A stretch of DNA of 64,000 nucleotides from CAVPJW01 sp963705525 (lineage in GTDB: Bacteria > Acidobacteriota > Vicinamibacteria > Vicinamibacterales > CAVPJW01). The translations under genes were made by a program, and so were the position numbers. The stretch spans positions 868,001-932,000 of the forward strand of contig CAVPJW010000002.1 of assembly GCA_963705525.1 (NCBI GenBank), written 5' to 3'. Below, in pieces: positions 28,345 to 37,322 of the stretch (positions within the stretch are counted from its first letter, which is position 1; every line of letters starts with the position of its first letter). The notes under the pieces were generated by a model. That model made no database searches. It was not told the DNA's origin and worked only from the letters and a program-made list of their open reading frames with translations.

Positions 28345-29480
28345 AGCATCGCCATGCAGCAGGACACTGCGCTCGACGAAACGATCGGACCCAGCCGTTC
28401 GAAGATCTCGAGAACGCGGCGGGCCGTCGCGGTCCAATCGAACGCGCGAGCCCTCACCCTCCCCTTCTCGGCAAGCGCTCGCGCGACAGTCGGCTCCAGC
28501 AGGACACGCGTCATGGCACTGCTCAGGGCGTCGATGTCATACGGATCGACGATCAGGGCGGCATCGCCAACGACTTCGGGCAATGCGCCACCCGTTGAGG
28601 TGATCACCGGGCACCCTCCCGCCATCGCTTCGACCACTGGCAAGCCGAAACCTTCGTAGAGCGACGGCATCACCAGCGCGCCCGCCATCTGATACAGGGC
28701 CGGCTGGTCGTCGTCGGCGACCCAGCCGACACGAACCACCCGGTCGGTCAATCCCAACCGATCGATCAGGGTGGAGGCGTCATTCTGTGGCCAGCGCTCG
28801 AATCCTGCGAGCACAAGCTGATGGGGCACGGACCCGGCAGCGGCCGCGAACGCCCGCAGAATGCTCGCCAGATTCTTGAGCGGTGTCAATCCCGCGACGA
28901 CGAGCAAATACTGCTCAGGGAGGCGATATTGTTCGCGCACCCGGGTTCGGACGGCATCCGGTGAAAGCGCCCGGAACCGCTCATCCACTCCGTGCGGAGT
29001 GACCTCGACGCGATCCGCCGGCAGATCGAACTGCGCCAACAGGTCAGTTTTGACCGCATGCGACGGACATAAGATCACGTCCGCGCGGCGGCAGAACTGT
29101 GGCATCGCCAGCCGCGAGTAGAGTCGATCGACGGGCGGAAAGAAACGCCCAAACAGAAACTGCTCCATGCCGTGCAACATGAACGCTCGACGGAATTGTC
29201 CGGCCAGAGGCACCGACAGTTTTGGATTGAACACCAAATCGATGCGCTCACGCTTGGCAATGCGCGGCACGGCGACCTGATCCCAGCCGATTCGCGTTCT
29301 TGCGGAGACGATCACCACCCGCGCCCCTTGCCCTGCATCGGTCAGGTGTGCTCCCTCAGGAACCAGAAGCACGTACTCGTTTCGCTGATCCAGCCGGATG
29401 AGATGTTCGACGATGCGCCGCGTGTACACGGCGATCCCGCCGTACTCGAAGAAGTGGCGCCACATGATCGCGATGCGCAT
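28341..29480 (-). CDS. GT4-family glycosyltransferase
   Basis: The 379-residue enzyme begins MRIAIMWRHFFEYGGIAVYT, with the N-terminal glycine loop, and has PHGVDERFRALS and GLTPLKNLASILRAF in mid-protein. The donor-binding SLYEGFGLPVVEAMAGG is a clear E-x7-E motif. ATG 29480 is chosen because the family N-terminus starts there; 17 upstream residues are possible. It resembles the downstream GT4 in the first 150 residues (shared WDQVA and FNPKLSVPL-type strands), so the two may be ancient duplicates. It is the first gene of the overlapping glycan operon. Confidence 0.88.
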   Translation of the reverse strand: MRIAIMWRHFFEYGGIAVYTRRIVEHLIRLDQRNEYVLLVPEGAHLTDAGQGARVVIVSARTRIGWDQVAVPRIAKRERIDLVFNPKLSVPLAGQFRRAFMLHGMEQFLFGRFFPPVDRLYSRLAMPQFCRRADVILCPSHAVKTDLLAQFDLPADRVEVTPHGVDERFRALSPDAVRTRVREQYRLPEQYLLVVAGLTPLKNLASILRAFAAAAGSVPHQLVLAGFERWPQNDASTLIDRLGLTDRVVRVGWVADDDQPALYQMAGALVMPSLYEGFGLPVVEAMAGGCPVITSTGGALPEVVGDAALIVDPYDIDALSSAMTRVLLEPTVARALAEKGRVRARAFDWTATARRVLEIFERLGPIVSSSAVSCCMAML

Positions 29481-29614
29481 GAACTGGAAGATCCTGAGCG
29501 CGACACATCGCGCAGCCGTGGGTCGTGTCAACAGGCGTGATCATCTCAAATTATTCGGGCGGGGGTTTGAGAAGTCAATTGTGCCATGCAGCCGGCTGAC
29601 GAGTTCCGCGGTGC

Positions 29615-32353
29615 TCACGACGTGATCAATGCGACCGAAAATCGACAACCGAGCAAGCGAGTGTCTCTTGAACCGGACTCGACGTCGGAGGGTCGAAACG
29701 CGCCCTCCGAGGAAATCGTCACCCGCACCCATCGAGCCGCGGGCGGGACGGGCATCTCAATCGTTCGCGTTTCCCAGGGAGCCAGACTGAAGTCGCGGCC
29801 ACTGCCCGCGACGGACAGGTGCACCGATCCGCCAGATGCACCGTTCTGAAGCCTGAACCGCAGCGCCGATACGCCCGACGACGTCACCAGAAGCTCGGTT
29901 TGCCGCCCACCGCGCGTCCAGCTGAACTCACCTTCTGGATAGGCGTTGTCGTCGAGAAAAAAGATGTAGGCGCCGGGTCGCGAGGCCAGAGGCTGCACGG
30001 ACCTCACTCCCCTGACGTCGAGCCGTGCGCTCCTTGCAACCAGGGAAACCGGGCGAATGTCAGTCTTCTCTGCCTGCTGCGCCAGCTCGGGCCGAGTGGC
30101 CTCGACGTGCACGCGCGGCACCGTTATCGGCAGCTCGAATGCCAGACGCGCCGGGTTCGAAAGAGGCCCGCTCAGCTCCGCAAACTGCGGACGTGGCCCG
30201 CTTCCGTCCAGAATCACCAGCGAGCCCTCGAATGGCCGCGAGGTGCGAAACCGGGTCGTCGCCTCGTACCGGCCCGCGGGCAGCCAGACGGGACCCGCGA
30301 TTGCCAGCGATTCTCGGTCTGCATACTCATCCCGCGCGATCTCGACCGTCACTCGGCGGAACAGCGTGTCGTCGTCCACAATGCGTAAGCGTCGATAGTC
30401 AAATGCACTGAGGCGCGGTGGGTCGTATTCATCCATCAGGCTCAGGCGGCCGTCGTTGGCAATGGCCGCATGAGCCTGGACGGGAACCGCAAAGCTACCC
30501 AGCAGACAGCCAATCAACAACGCCACCACAGCGCCCACGGCTCCGATTCTGAACGACGCGGCCGGTGATGGCTCGACAGAGCCTCGCGCTGCTCCGCGCG
30601 CGGCCAGCCATCCAAGCAGTAGCGCGGCGATCCACGGAAGGACGAGCGGAATCTCGGCCAACCAGTTTTCGGCGATGAAACTGGGCAGTGTCAGCACAAG
30701 AGGCGCTCCCGCCTGCACCTGCTCGAGCATCGCACCGACGCCGTTTCGGTTCTGTACGATCATCCGAAGCGATGGATTCGCGACAAGGTACCCGAACGTC
30801 ACCAGCGTCATGAGTAAGGCCGCCACTGCGAGCGGACGCGCGACGCGGCCCAGGTCGCGAACGGCCGCGGCAAGAATCGGCGCGACAAGGGGCAGGACCG
30901 GCACCAGAAACCGCGCCGGCGCACTGGAGCCTCCCCACCACATGTACGAGCGTGTGACCGCGACGACGAACACTCCGGCGGTGCCTCCCAGAGCAAGCGC
31001 CGGCCAACGGAGTTCGGGGCGCCGAATCATGGACCAGAGTCCGACGCCGGCGACGAGATAGACGGGCGAGTAGATCAAAAGACCGAACTCCTGGTCGAGC
31101 AAGAGTCCGAGAACACCGCGGGGAACGTTCTCGTTCGACAACCGAGCCAGATCGAGCGACCCGTACGGTGCGAAGGGATCGACGATGCCGTACATCAGGA
31201 AGTACGCGTAGAGCCAGAGCGCCACGGAAATGAGAATCGGTGCGAGCAGTGCGAGGGCATTCGCCGGCCGTCGCCAGATCTTTGCGACAAGGCACAACAG
31301 GATCGCTGCAACAAGCGGCAGAAACTTCGTATGCAGCCACGGAAAGGACGCCAACCATGTGCCGCGGAGCAACCACGGGCCTGCGCCTTCCGGTGACTCC
31401 TTGATGAGCCACAGCGCAAACGCGGCTGTCAGCACAGCGGCGGGTACTTCGGGGTACACCATCCAGCTCATGACACCGACGGGAACCGAGAAGCTGTAGG
31501 CGAGCCACGTGAAGTACGCCGCCGCCCGGCCCGCTATCTCATCGGCCGCCTTGAAAACCAGGAGGCCTGCGAGCGCCGCCAGCAGGCACATGAAGACCAT
31601 GGCTCCGCGATATCCCCCGATCGCATAGGCGGGGACGAGGAGAGCGGGCAATCCTGGCGGATGAATGGAATAAATGGTGCCGTTGACGCCACGCCGCTGA
31701 TAGTCAGGCCTCAATGTGCCTTGAAAGAAGGTGCGATAGTCGCCCTGCGCGTGATTGTTTTCAATTTGAAGATCGCCGTCCTTGAGCAGGCTCTCCGTGA
31801 TCACCAGATAGTGCGGTTCGTCGCCGCCGATCCCGACGGTGCGCGTCACAAATGATCCGCTTGCGATGTACACGAGCAGGCTTATGGCGAACAGGGTCGG
31901 CGGGCCAGGCCGCGGCATGCGCTGGATGCTGACGCCACGTGTCCATTCGACCGCCACCCAGCCGAACAGCGCTGCTCCAAGGGCCACCCAGCGAAGCGGC
32001 CCCTGGAACACGAGAAGCAGCGGGAATCGATCGGGAATCCATGGGATGAATGGCAGGATCGGAAGCCAGAGTAGCGCGAGAGGCCACAGAGGCGAAGCGC
32101 CGCGCGATCGTCGGCGCCAGCCAGCGCCGATGATGAGCGCTATCACGCCCACCGCACCCAGGGTGGCCCACACGAGCGGGCGAACACCGGGCACGAGTGC
32201 CATACGTTCCGGCGCGCCATCCGCCCAGTCAACGAACCGGACGGTTGCGGAAGTGAGCCAGACGAACATCGGCAGGGCCGCGGCCGCCAGCGCGAGGAGG
32301 ATGCCGGATGGGGCGAGGAGCCTGATTCGCTGGTCGCCGATTGATGGTGTCAC
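29615..32353 (-). CDS. Very large GT-C-like membrane protein with beta-rich C-terminal tail
   Basis: The product is about 912 residues from GTG 32353; the frame is open to 32422. It has about 14 membrane helices. An acidic pair sits in the first large extracytoplasmic loop (GIGGDEPHYLVITESLL), followed by NHAQGDYRTFF and YSIHPPGLPALLVPAY, which match the GT39-like mannosyltransferase layout. The last 300 residues are soluble and beta-rich, probably periplasmic and sugar-binding. It likely attaches sugars from a lipid-phosphate donor. Start choice is weak as no ribosome site is visible. It follows the AT-hook-like gene by 34 nt if the GTG is used. Confidence 0.65.
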   Translation of the reverse strand: MTPSIGDQRIRLLAPSGILLALAAAALPMFVWLTSATVRFVDWADGAPERMALVPGVRPLVWATLGAVGVIALIIGAGWRRRSRGASPLWPLALLWLPILPFIPWIPDRFPLLLVFQGPLRWVALGAALFGWVAVEWTRGVSIQRMPRPGPPTLFAISLLVYIASGSFVTRTVGIGGDEPHYLVITESLLKDGDLQIENNHAQGDYRTFFQGTLRPDYQRRGVNGTIYSIHPPGLPALLVPAYAIGGYRGAMVFMCLLAALAGLLVFKAADEIAGRAAAYFTWLAYSFSVPVGVMSWMVYPEVPAAVLTAAFALWLIKESPEGAGPWLLRGTWLASFPWLHTKFLPLVAAILLCLVAKIWRRPANALALLAPILISVALWLYAYFLMYGIVDPFAPYGSLDLARLSNENVPRGVLGLLLDQEFGLLIYSPVYLVAGVGLWSMIRRPELRWPALALGGTAGVFVVAVTRSYMWWGGSSAPARFLVPVLPLVAPILAAAVRDLGRVARPLAVAALLMTLVTFGYLVANPSLRMIVQNRNGVGAMLEQVQAGAPLVLTLPSFIAENWLAEIPLVLPWIAALLLGWLAARGAARGSVEPSPAASFRIGAVGAVVALLIGCLLGSFAVPVQAHAAIANDGRLSLMDEYDPPRLSAFDYRRLRIVDDDTLFRRVTVEIARDEYADRESLAIAGPVWLPAGRYEATTRFRTSRPFEGSLVILDGSGPRPQFAELSGPLSNPARLAFELPITVPRVHVEATRPELAQQAEKTDIRPVSLVARSARLDVRGVRSVQPLASRPGAYIFFLDDNAYPEGEFSWTRGGRQTELLVTSSGVSALRFRLQNGASGGSVHLSVAGSGRDFSLAPWETRTIEMPVPPAARWVRVTISSEGAFRPSDVESGSRDTRLLGCRFSVALITS

Positions 32354-32387
32354 ACAGAGTGACCGAGCCGGATCGATCGCGAGCCGG

Positions 32388-32957
32388 CTACGGCCGCGCA
32401 CCCGCGCGATCGGGCCTGGCAAGCGGCGAAGCCTTGCCTACCCTCAGGATGGGCTGCTTCGCGGGCGCCGCCTGAGGCCGTTCGACGAGGATGATCGACC
32501 GTGTCCGAAGCGTCATCCCATCGAAACCGCGCCATCGTCGGAGAGAGAGTCGGAGCCGTGTCAGCTCGGCATGCTCCTGCGATCCGCTGGTGACGCTCTC
32601 CAGACGGTCCAGGATGGCCAGTTCGAGATCGGCCGCGCTCTTGCCGGGCTCGAGCGCAATCAGCGCCCGCCCATCGGCCAGGGGCAGCAACGTGACGCCA
32701 TTGACCCTGCGGAGGATTCCCGGATTGACGACAATGATCGAGCGCTTGCGCGTCAGCTGCACGAGCTCGGCCTCGACTGCATCGGTGATCGATCGCGCCC
32801 GCCTGGGACTCGTCGTCCTCTCGAAGAGCGAGACGATCGCCCAGGCTGGATCCGGATGGACGCTCTTCAGCCATGCGATGACATTGTCCGGAAGCGTGAG
32901 CGCCAGGGCTCGTGCCGCGCGCCCGAATTTCCTCGGCCGGCCACGCTGATTGGGCAT
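32388..32957 (-). CDS. Small protein with AT-hook-like N-terminus, function unknown
   Basis: The 189-residue, strongly basic protein opens with MPNQRGRPRKFGRAARA. RGRPRKFG matches an AT-hook core (GRPRK), which binds the minor groove of A/T-rich DNA. A DNPVIAWLKS-like helical region (seen as PDNVIAWLKSVHPD) follows, then a segment with SIIVVNPGILRRVNGV and LLPLADGRALIALEPG. I know no named family. It could be a regulator of the glycan operon it heads, or a nucleoid-type protein; both are inference. ATG 32957 lies 6 nt downstream of a near-consensus -10, so its mRNA is probably leaderless. Confidence 0.6.
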   Translation of the reverse strand: MPNQRGRPRKFGRAARALALTLPDNVIAWLKSVHPDPAWAIVSLFERTTSPRRARSITDAVEAELVQLTRKRSIIVVNPGILRRVNGVTLLPLADGRALIALEPGKSAADLELAILDRLESVTSGSQEHAELTRLRLSLRRWRGFDGMTLRTRSIILVERPQAAPAKQPILRVGKASPLARPDRAGARP

Positions 32958-32963
32958 GCCAGG

Positions 32964-32992
32964 ATTATCAGCACGAAAGTCGCCACTGTCAA
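32964..32992 (-). promoter_or_regulatory. Sigma70-type promoter, probably leaderless transcript
   Basis: Read on the minus strand this is TTGACA (32992-32987), a 17-nt spacer, then GATAAT (32969-32964). The -35 is perfect and the -10 differs from consensus by one base. The start codon of the AT-hook-like gene (32957) follows after only 6 nt, so transcription should begin at or next to the ATG. Confidence 0.7.
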
Positions 32993-33101
32993 TTTGCCAG
33001 AAATAATGCGCAGCGACGCGCCGTTCTCATCCCAGGTCTCCCCGACCGCCACCGCTCCGGTGCTATAGTCGTCTTATGGCGTCCGCCAGGTCTACCGGGT
33101 A

Positions 33102-34082
33102 ATGGACCACGACCCCGCATCAGATCAGCAGTCAACGGGCCGTACAATTCTCACGCTCGCCGTGAAGGTGGTTGTCAGTGTCCTTCTGCTGTGGCTGCTC
33201 TTTCGCCAGACCGACCTCGCGCGGCTCTGGTCGCAGGTACGCAGCGCGTCAATTGTGTGGCTGGCCATTGCGCTGGGGCTCTATCTCGTCATGATTCTCG
33301 CCAGCGTGTGGAGATGGGGCCTCCTCCTATCGGCACAACACGTCAGCGTGCCGGCCACCAAACTCGTCGCATCCTATCTCGTCGCCACGTTCTTCAATAA
33401 CTTTCTCCCAAGCAACATTGGCGGCGACGTCGTCCGCATCCGCGACACGGTGGGTCCGGCGCGGTCCAGAACGCTCGCCACCATCGTCGTACTGATCGAT
33501 CGCGCATTGGGATTGATCGGCCTTCTGGCCGTCGCCGCCGTCGGTTCGACCGTGGCGCTCGCGGTCGGCGCAGGCGGTGCGATGCCGGTCCGACCGTTGC
33601 TGATCTGGGCGGGGCTCGGCGTGATGCTTGGAAGCTTCGTCACCGCCGTGGTGGCTCCCAATCTGGTGACTCGACTCCTTCACCCGCTGAGAATTCTGCA
33701 CCGGCAGTGGATCGATGCGCGCATCGAGCGATCGACCGCGGCGCTCGACAAGTTTCGCGCGAACCCCGGTGCCCTCTTCAACGGGTTCGTCGGCGCCGTT
33801 ATCGTACAAGCGGTCCTCGTTGCGTTCTATGCCGCCATTGCCAGCAGTCTGCACATCCCCATCTCGAGCGCGCACCTGGCCGTGCTCGTACCGGTGTCGT
33901 TCCTCGTACAGATGTTGCCGGTATCCGTCAATGGCTTGGGTGTGCGTGAGGCGACGTTCTCGTACTACTTTCTCAGGCTGCGGCTGCCGATCGAATCGGC
34001 CCTGGTCCTGTCACTGCTCGGAGCTGGGCTGACCCTCCTGTTCTCAATCTCCGGAGCGATCGTCTATTCCGCGCGGCGGTAG
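33102..34082 (+). CDS. UPF0104/LPG-synthase-TM-type flippase-like protein
   Basis: The third family member in this window, 326 residues with about eight membrane helices. It carries SYLVATFFNNFLPSNIGGDVVRI in the first third and the late PVSVNGLGVREATFSYYFLR. Both are family landmarks. It is divergent from the AT-hook-like gene, with a TATAGT at 33064-33069 as its -10 candidate and 32 nt to the ATG. It converges on a dolichyl-phosphate-sugar-synthase-like GT2 gene. A role in moving lipid-linked sugars or lipids is inferred from family and context. Confidence 0.8.
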   Translation: MDHDPASDQQSTGRTILTLAVKVVVSVLLLWLLFRQTDLARLWSQVRSASIVWLAIALGLYLVMILASVWRWGLLLSAQHVSVPATKLVASYLVATFFNNFLPSNIGGDVVRIRDTVGPARSRTLATIVVLIDRALGLIGLLAVAAVGSTVALAVGAGGAMPVRPLLIWAGLGVMLGSFVTAVVAPNLVTRLLHPLRILHRQWIDARIERSTAALDKFRANPGALFNGFVGAVIVQAVLVAFYAAIASSLHIPISSAHLAVLVPVSFLVQMLPVSVNGLGVREATFSYYFLRLRLPIESALVLSLLGAGLTLLFSISGAIVYSARR

Positions 34083-34101
34083 CGCGCGGGAACCGCCGCG
34101 G

Positions 34102-35088
34102 TCAGGCGCCGAGCACTTCGCGAGCGCGGGCCGGTTGCGGAACGGCTTCGAGAATCTCGCGAATCACGTAGGTCGGCTTGTTCTGCGACTCGTGATACGT
34201 CCGGGCCTGAAGCTCCCCGAGCAGTCCCAGCGTCACCAACTGGACCCCCGTGAACAGAAGCAGAATCCCGAGGAGCAGGAGCGGTCGATTGGCGATGGAC
34301 TCACCGGCAAAGAGCCGGAGATATGCCAGCCAGCCCGTCACAATGACGCCGAGCAAACCAGCGAAGAGACCGATCAATCCGAAAATCTGGAGTGGACGTG
34401 TCGAGTAGCTCAGGAAGAACTTGACCGTGATCATATCGAGCAGCACGCGAATCGTCCGGGACAGCCCGTACTTCGAAGAGCCGTGCTGTCGAGGCCGGTG
34501 GTTCACGACCACCTCAGTAATGCTCACACCCAGCTCACTTGCCAGCGCCGGGATGAACCGGTGCATGTCTCCGTAGAGACGCAGAGGCTTGACGACCTCC
34601 GATTTGAACACCTTGAGCGAGCAGCCGTAGTCGTGCAGCTCGACACCGGTAGCCTTGGAGATCATCCAGTTGGCCACAATCGACGGCAATCGCCTTGTGA
34701 TGAAGGTATCCTGCCGATCCTTTCGCCATCCGCAGACGATGTCGTAGCCCTGTTCGAGCAGTTCGACCATCCGCGGAATCTCGCTGGGATCGTTCTGCAG
34801 GTCGCCGTCGGCCGTCACGATGTAACGGCCGCGCGCATGCGCGAACCCCGCGGCGAACGCCGCGGTCTGGCCGAAATTTCGCCTGAACCGAATGACGCGG
34901 AGGCGGGGATCGCGGCTCTGCAGGAGCGCCAGCTGGTTGAAGCTGTCGTCGGTGCTCCCATCGTCGATGATGATGATCTCGTACGACCCGCGCCACCGCT
35001 CGAGCGTCGCGGTGAACTCGCGATACAGCTCAGGAATGCTGGCTGATTCGTTCTTGATCGGAATGACGACCGAGAGATCAGGCGCCAT
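34102..35088 (-). CDS. GT2 polyprenyl-phosphate glycosyltransferase (ArnC/DPM1-like)
   Basis: The 328-residue protein has a GT-A domain with LSVVIPIKNESASIPELY, the DDGSTDDSF loop, the DGDLQNDP (DxD) metal-binding motif and the acceptor-side RPRQHGSSKYGLSRT. Two C-terminal membrane helices (about residues 235-300) anchor it. This layout matches ArnC, GtrB and dolichyl-phosphate mannose synthase, which transfer a sugar from a nucleotide to polyprenyl phosphate. It would make the donor used by GT-C-type membrane proteins in this region. Its sugar is not known. Confidence 0.9.
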   Translation of the reverse strand: MAPDLSVVIPIKNESASIPELYREFTATLERWRGSYEIIIIDDGSTDDSFNQLALLQSRDPRLRVIRFRRNFGQTAAFAAGFAHARGRYIVTADGDLQNDPSEIPRMVELLEQGYDIVCGWRKDRQDTFITRRLPSIVANWMISKATGVELHDYGCSLKVFKSEVVKPLRLYGDMHRFIPALASELGVSITEVVVNHRPRQHGSSKYGLSRTIRVLLDMITVKFFLSYSTRPLQIFGLIGLFAGLLGVIVTGWLAYLRLFAGESIANRPLLLLGILLLFTGVQLVTLGLLGELQARTYHESQNKPTYVIREILEAVPQPARAREVLGA

Positions 35089-35100
35089 GCGAGGTCCTGA

Positions 35101-35706
35101 TTATAGACCAGAGGCGGACCGGCGCCGAGTCCGGCGCCACAATCCATAGCCTGCGGCCGACACCACGACGAGCGCGGCGAGGCCAACCGCGACCGTCTCG
35201 CTGTTCGCACGCAGGTAGTCGATGGCCACCTGTCCGTACCACAGCGCCAAGATGCCCTCTCCGAAGTAGCGCAGGCCGCGTCCCACGATGAGCGCACTCG
35301 CAAACGTCATCGGCGGCACGGAGGCGACCCCCGCCATCAGAACAAAGATCTTGAACGGCGCGGGTGGAGGAAGGAGCGCAGGTACGAGGATGGCCAGGAG
35401 ACCGTAGCGTTGAACCTGACCGAGCGCCCGCTCCACATGAGGACCCTGAAAACGCCGACGCATGAAGGCCTCGCCACCCTTCCGGCCGAGGTAATACAAG
35501 ATGAAGCAGCCGACCAGCGACCCGAGCGTGGCCATGGACGCGTAGTAGATCATCCTGTGCGGATGCTGGATCACCATCCAGATGATCAGGAGATCGATGA
35601 CTTCCGGGAACGAGAGAAACGATGAATCGAGAAACGCAATGATGAAGAGACCTGGCCCGCCGAGGCTCGTCGCGGTTGCCTGAATCCACTGCACGACATG
35701 TTTCAT
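35101..35706 (-). CDS. DedA/SNARE-associated family membrane protein
   Basis: The 201-residue protein has about five hydrophobic segments. An early FLDSSFLSFPEVIDLLIIW, a GSLVGCFILYYLGRKGGEAF, and the amphipathic RFGxxxxxxARxxPxPR-like region (seen as RYGLLAILVPALLPPPAPFK) identify the DedA superfamily. Members move undecaprenyl phosphate or other lipids across the inner membrane, which would serve a glycan cluster. ATG 35706 is preferred; a GTG at 35718 is in frame. It starts directly upstream and divergent from a GT-C-like gene. Confidence 0.8.
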   Translation of the reverse strand: MKHVVQWIQATATSLGGPGLFIIAFLDSSFLSFPEVIDLLIIWMVIQHPHRMIYYASMATLGSLVGCFILYYLGRKGGEAFMRRRFQGPHVERALGQVQRYGLLAILVPALLPPPAPFKIFVLMAGVASVPPMTFASALIVGRGLRYFGEGILALWYGQVAIDYLRANSETVAVGLAALVVVSAAGYGLWRRTRRRSASGL

Positions 35707-35741
35707 GATGGAGGACACAGCACCGGCGCAACACCGAATGT

Positions 35742-37322
35742 GTGCGCTATGCTGAGTGCGCAGTGATTATATCGGCTGGTGCCCGCACTGGCTCCGCACG
35801 CCACGACCTGGTCGCCCGGGCCGTTGCCGCTGGCGCCATGCTCGTGGGGGTCCTGGCGGCGTGGCGGTACTTTCGACTCGGCCTCACGCTCAGTCACTAC
35901 GACGCCAAGGCGCATCTCGTCGTCGCGCGCCGCGTCATTGACAGCATCACCCCGGGCTGGGAGCAGATTGGCGCCGTGTGGCTTCCGCTCCCCCACCTGA
36001 TCAATCTCCTGCCTGTTCAGATCGATGTGCTCTATCGATCCGGACTGTCCGGCGTAGCCATCTCCATCGCATCGCTGGGTCTGGCGTGCTATGCGCTGAC
36101 ACGGCTGGTCCTCAGCGCGACCGGCTCGACCAGTGCGGCAGTGACCGGCGCGGTTCTCCTCGTGGCCAATCCGAACCTCCTGTACTTGCAGTCAACCCCG
36201 ATGACCGAACCGCTACTCATCGCCTTGACGTTCACCGCTACGTGGCTGGTCTATGAGTGGGCGACGAGCGGTGTGTCGGAATCGCCGCGACTGGCTGGCG
36301 GGGCGCTGGCCCTGGCCGCTCTTACGCGGTACGAAGCGTGGCCGATCTGCGCGGCCCTGGTGGCGACAGCTTCAGTCGTCCTCTGGATGGGCCGGCGTGC
36401 GGACCGTCCGTTCGTTCGCTCTATCAGCACCCTGGCGGTCTATCCCGCGGCCGCCATCGCTGCATTCGTCGTGGAGAGTCGCGCGACGGTCGGAGAGTGG
36501 TTCGTATCGACCGGCTTCTTCGTACCTGACAATCCGGCTCGGGGGCGGGCCTTGACGAGCGCCGTCGAGGTCTGGTGGGGAACGCACCAGCTCAGCGGAT
36601 ACGGTCTCGCGACCATCGGACTGGCGGCCGTCGGCCTGATCGTGGTCGTCTCGCTTCGCGATCGTGCGCGGACAGGCCTGCTGATCGCGTTGTCACCGCT
36701 CTGCGCCGCAATGCTTCCCTGGTATGCGTTCTTCCAGGGCCATCCATTTCGCATTCGCTACATGGTGCCGACGGTCGCCGCCGCCGCGCTGGCGACCGCG
36801 CTCGCGACAGGACTCCTCCGCACTAGAGGCATCATCACCGCGCTCGTCATAGTCGTCGCGGCCATTGAATCGCGACCCTTCGACCCTAACGCCCCGATGG
36901 TGCTCGAAGCCCAGTGGGATCTCCCGCGGAGTCTGGAGCGGCGCCAGGTCACTTCCTGCCTGCAAGCGGGCTACGATGGCCAGAAGATCATGGCAAGCAT
37001 GGGTTCGCTTGCGCATTACATGCAGGAGACGTCGGCCGCCGGGTTCAGCCTGCGCGATTACTTGCACGAGGGCAATGGCGACATCTGGCTCGCCGCACTC
37101 GTGGATCCGCAGCCAATCGTCGGGTGGATCCTGGTGGAGGAGCAGGCCGAGGGTGGCGACATGCTTGCCATGCTTGGCCGCAGGCGCCCGCAATTCTTCG
37201 AGGGGTTTTCGCGGATCTGCGAGAGCGGTGGCGTAGCCTTGTACAGACGGAACGCGAGCGGCACCGCGTCGTCTACGGCGAGCCCGATGCGATCCGTTCA
37301 CGCGCGTCGAGGAAGCGAGTGA
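35742..37322 (+). CDS. GT39-like (GT-C) membrane glycosyltransferase
   Basis: The roughly 520-residue polytopic protein has about ten hydrophobic segments. The first periplasmic loop has SHYDAKAHLVVARRVID, a basic/acidic signature in the position of the GT39 catalytic Asp, and a WLPLPHLINLL segment follows. A short soluble domain lies at the C-terminus (about 390-520). The GTG at 35742 gives the longest frame; TATGCT at 35748-35753 would suit a leaderless start at GTG 35763 instead. Its 3' end overlaps the convergent inositol-monophosphatase gene by 50 nt. Sugar and acceptor are unknown. Confidence 0.65.
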   Translation: MRYAECAVIISAGARTGSARHDLVARAVAAGAMLVGVLAAWRYFRLGLTLSHYDAKAHLVVARRVIDSITPGWEQIGAVWLPLPHLINLLPVQIDVLYRSGLSGVAISIASLGLACYALTRLVLSATGSTSAAVTGAVLLVANPNLLYLQSTPMTEPLLIALTFTATWLVYEWATSGVSESPRLAGGALALAALTRYEAWPICAALVATASVVLWMGRRADRPFVRSISTLAVYPAAAIAAFVVESRATVGEWFVSTGFFVPDNPARGRALTSAVEVWWGTHQLSGYGLATIGLAAVGLIVVVSLRDRARTGLLIALSPLCAAMLPWYAFFQGHPFRIRYMVPTVAAAALATALATGLLRTRGIITALVIVVAAIESRPFDPNAPMVLEAQWDLPRSLERRQVTSCLQAGYDGQKIMASMGSLAHYMQETSAAGFSLRDYLHEGNGDIWLAALVDPQPIVGWILVEEQAEGGDMLAMLGRRRPQFFEGFSRICESGGVALYRRNASGTASSTASPMRSVHARRGSE

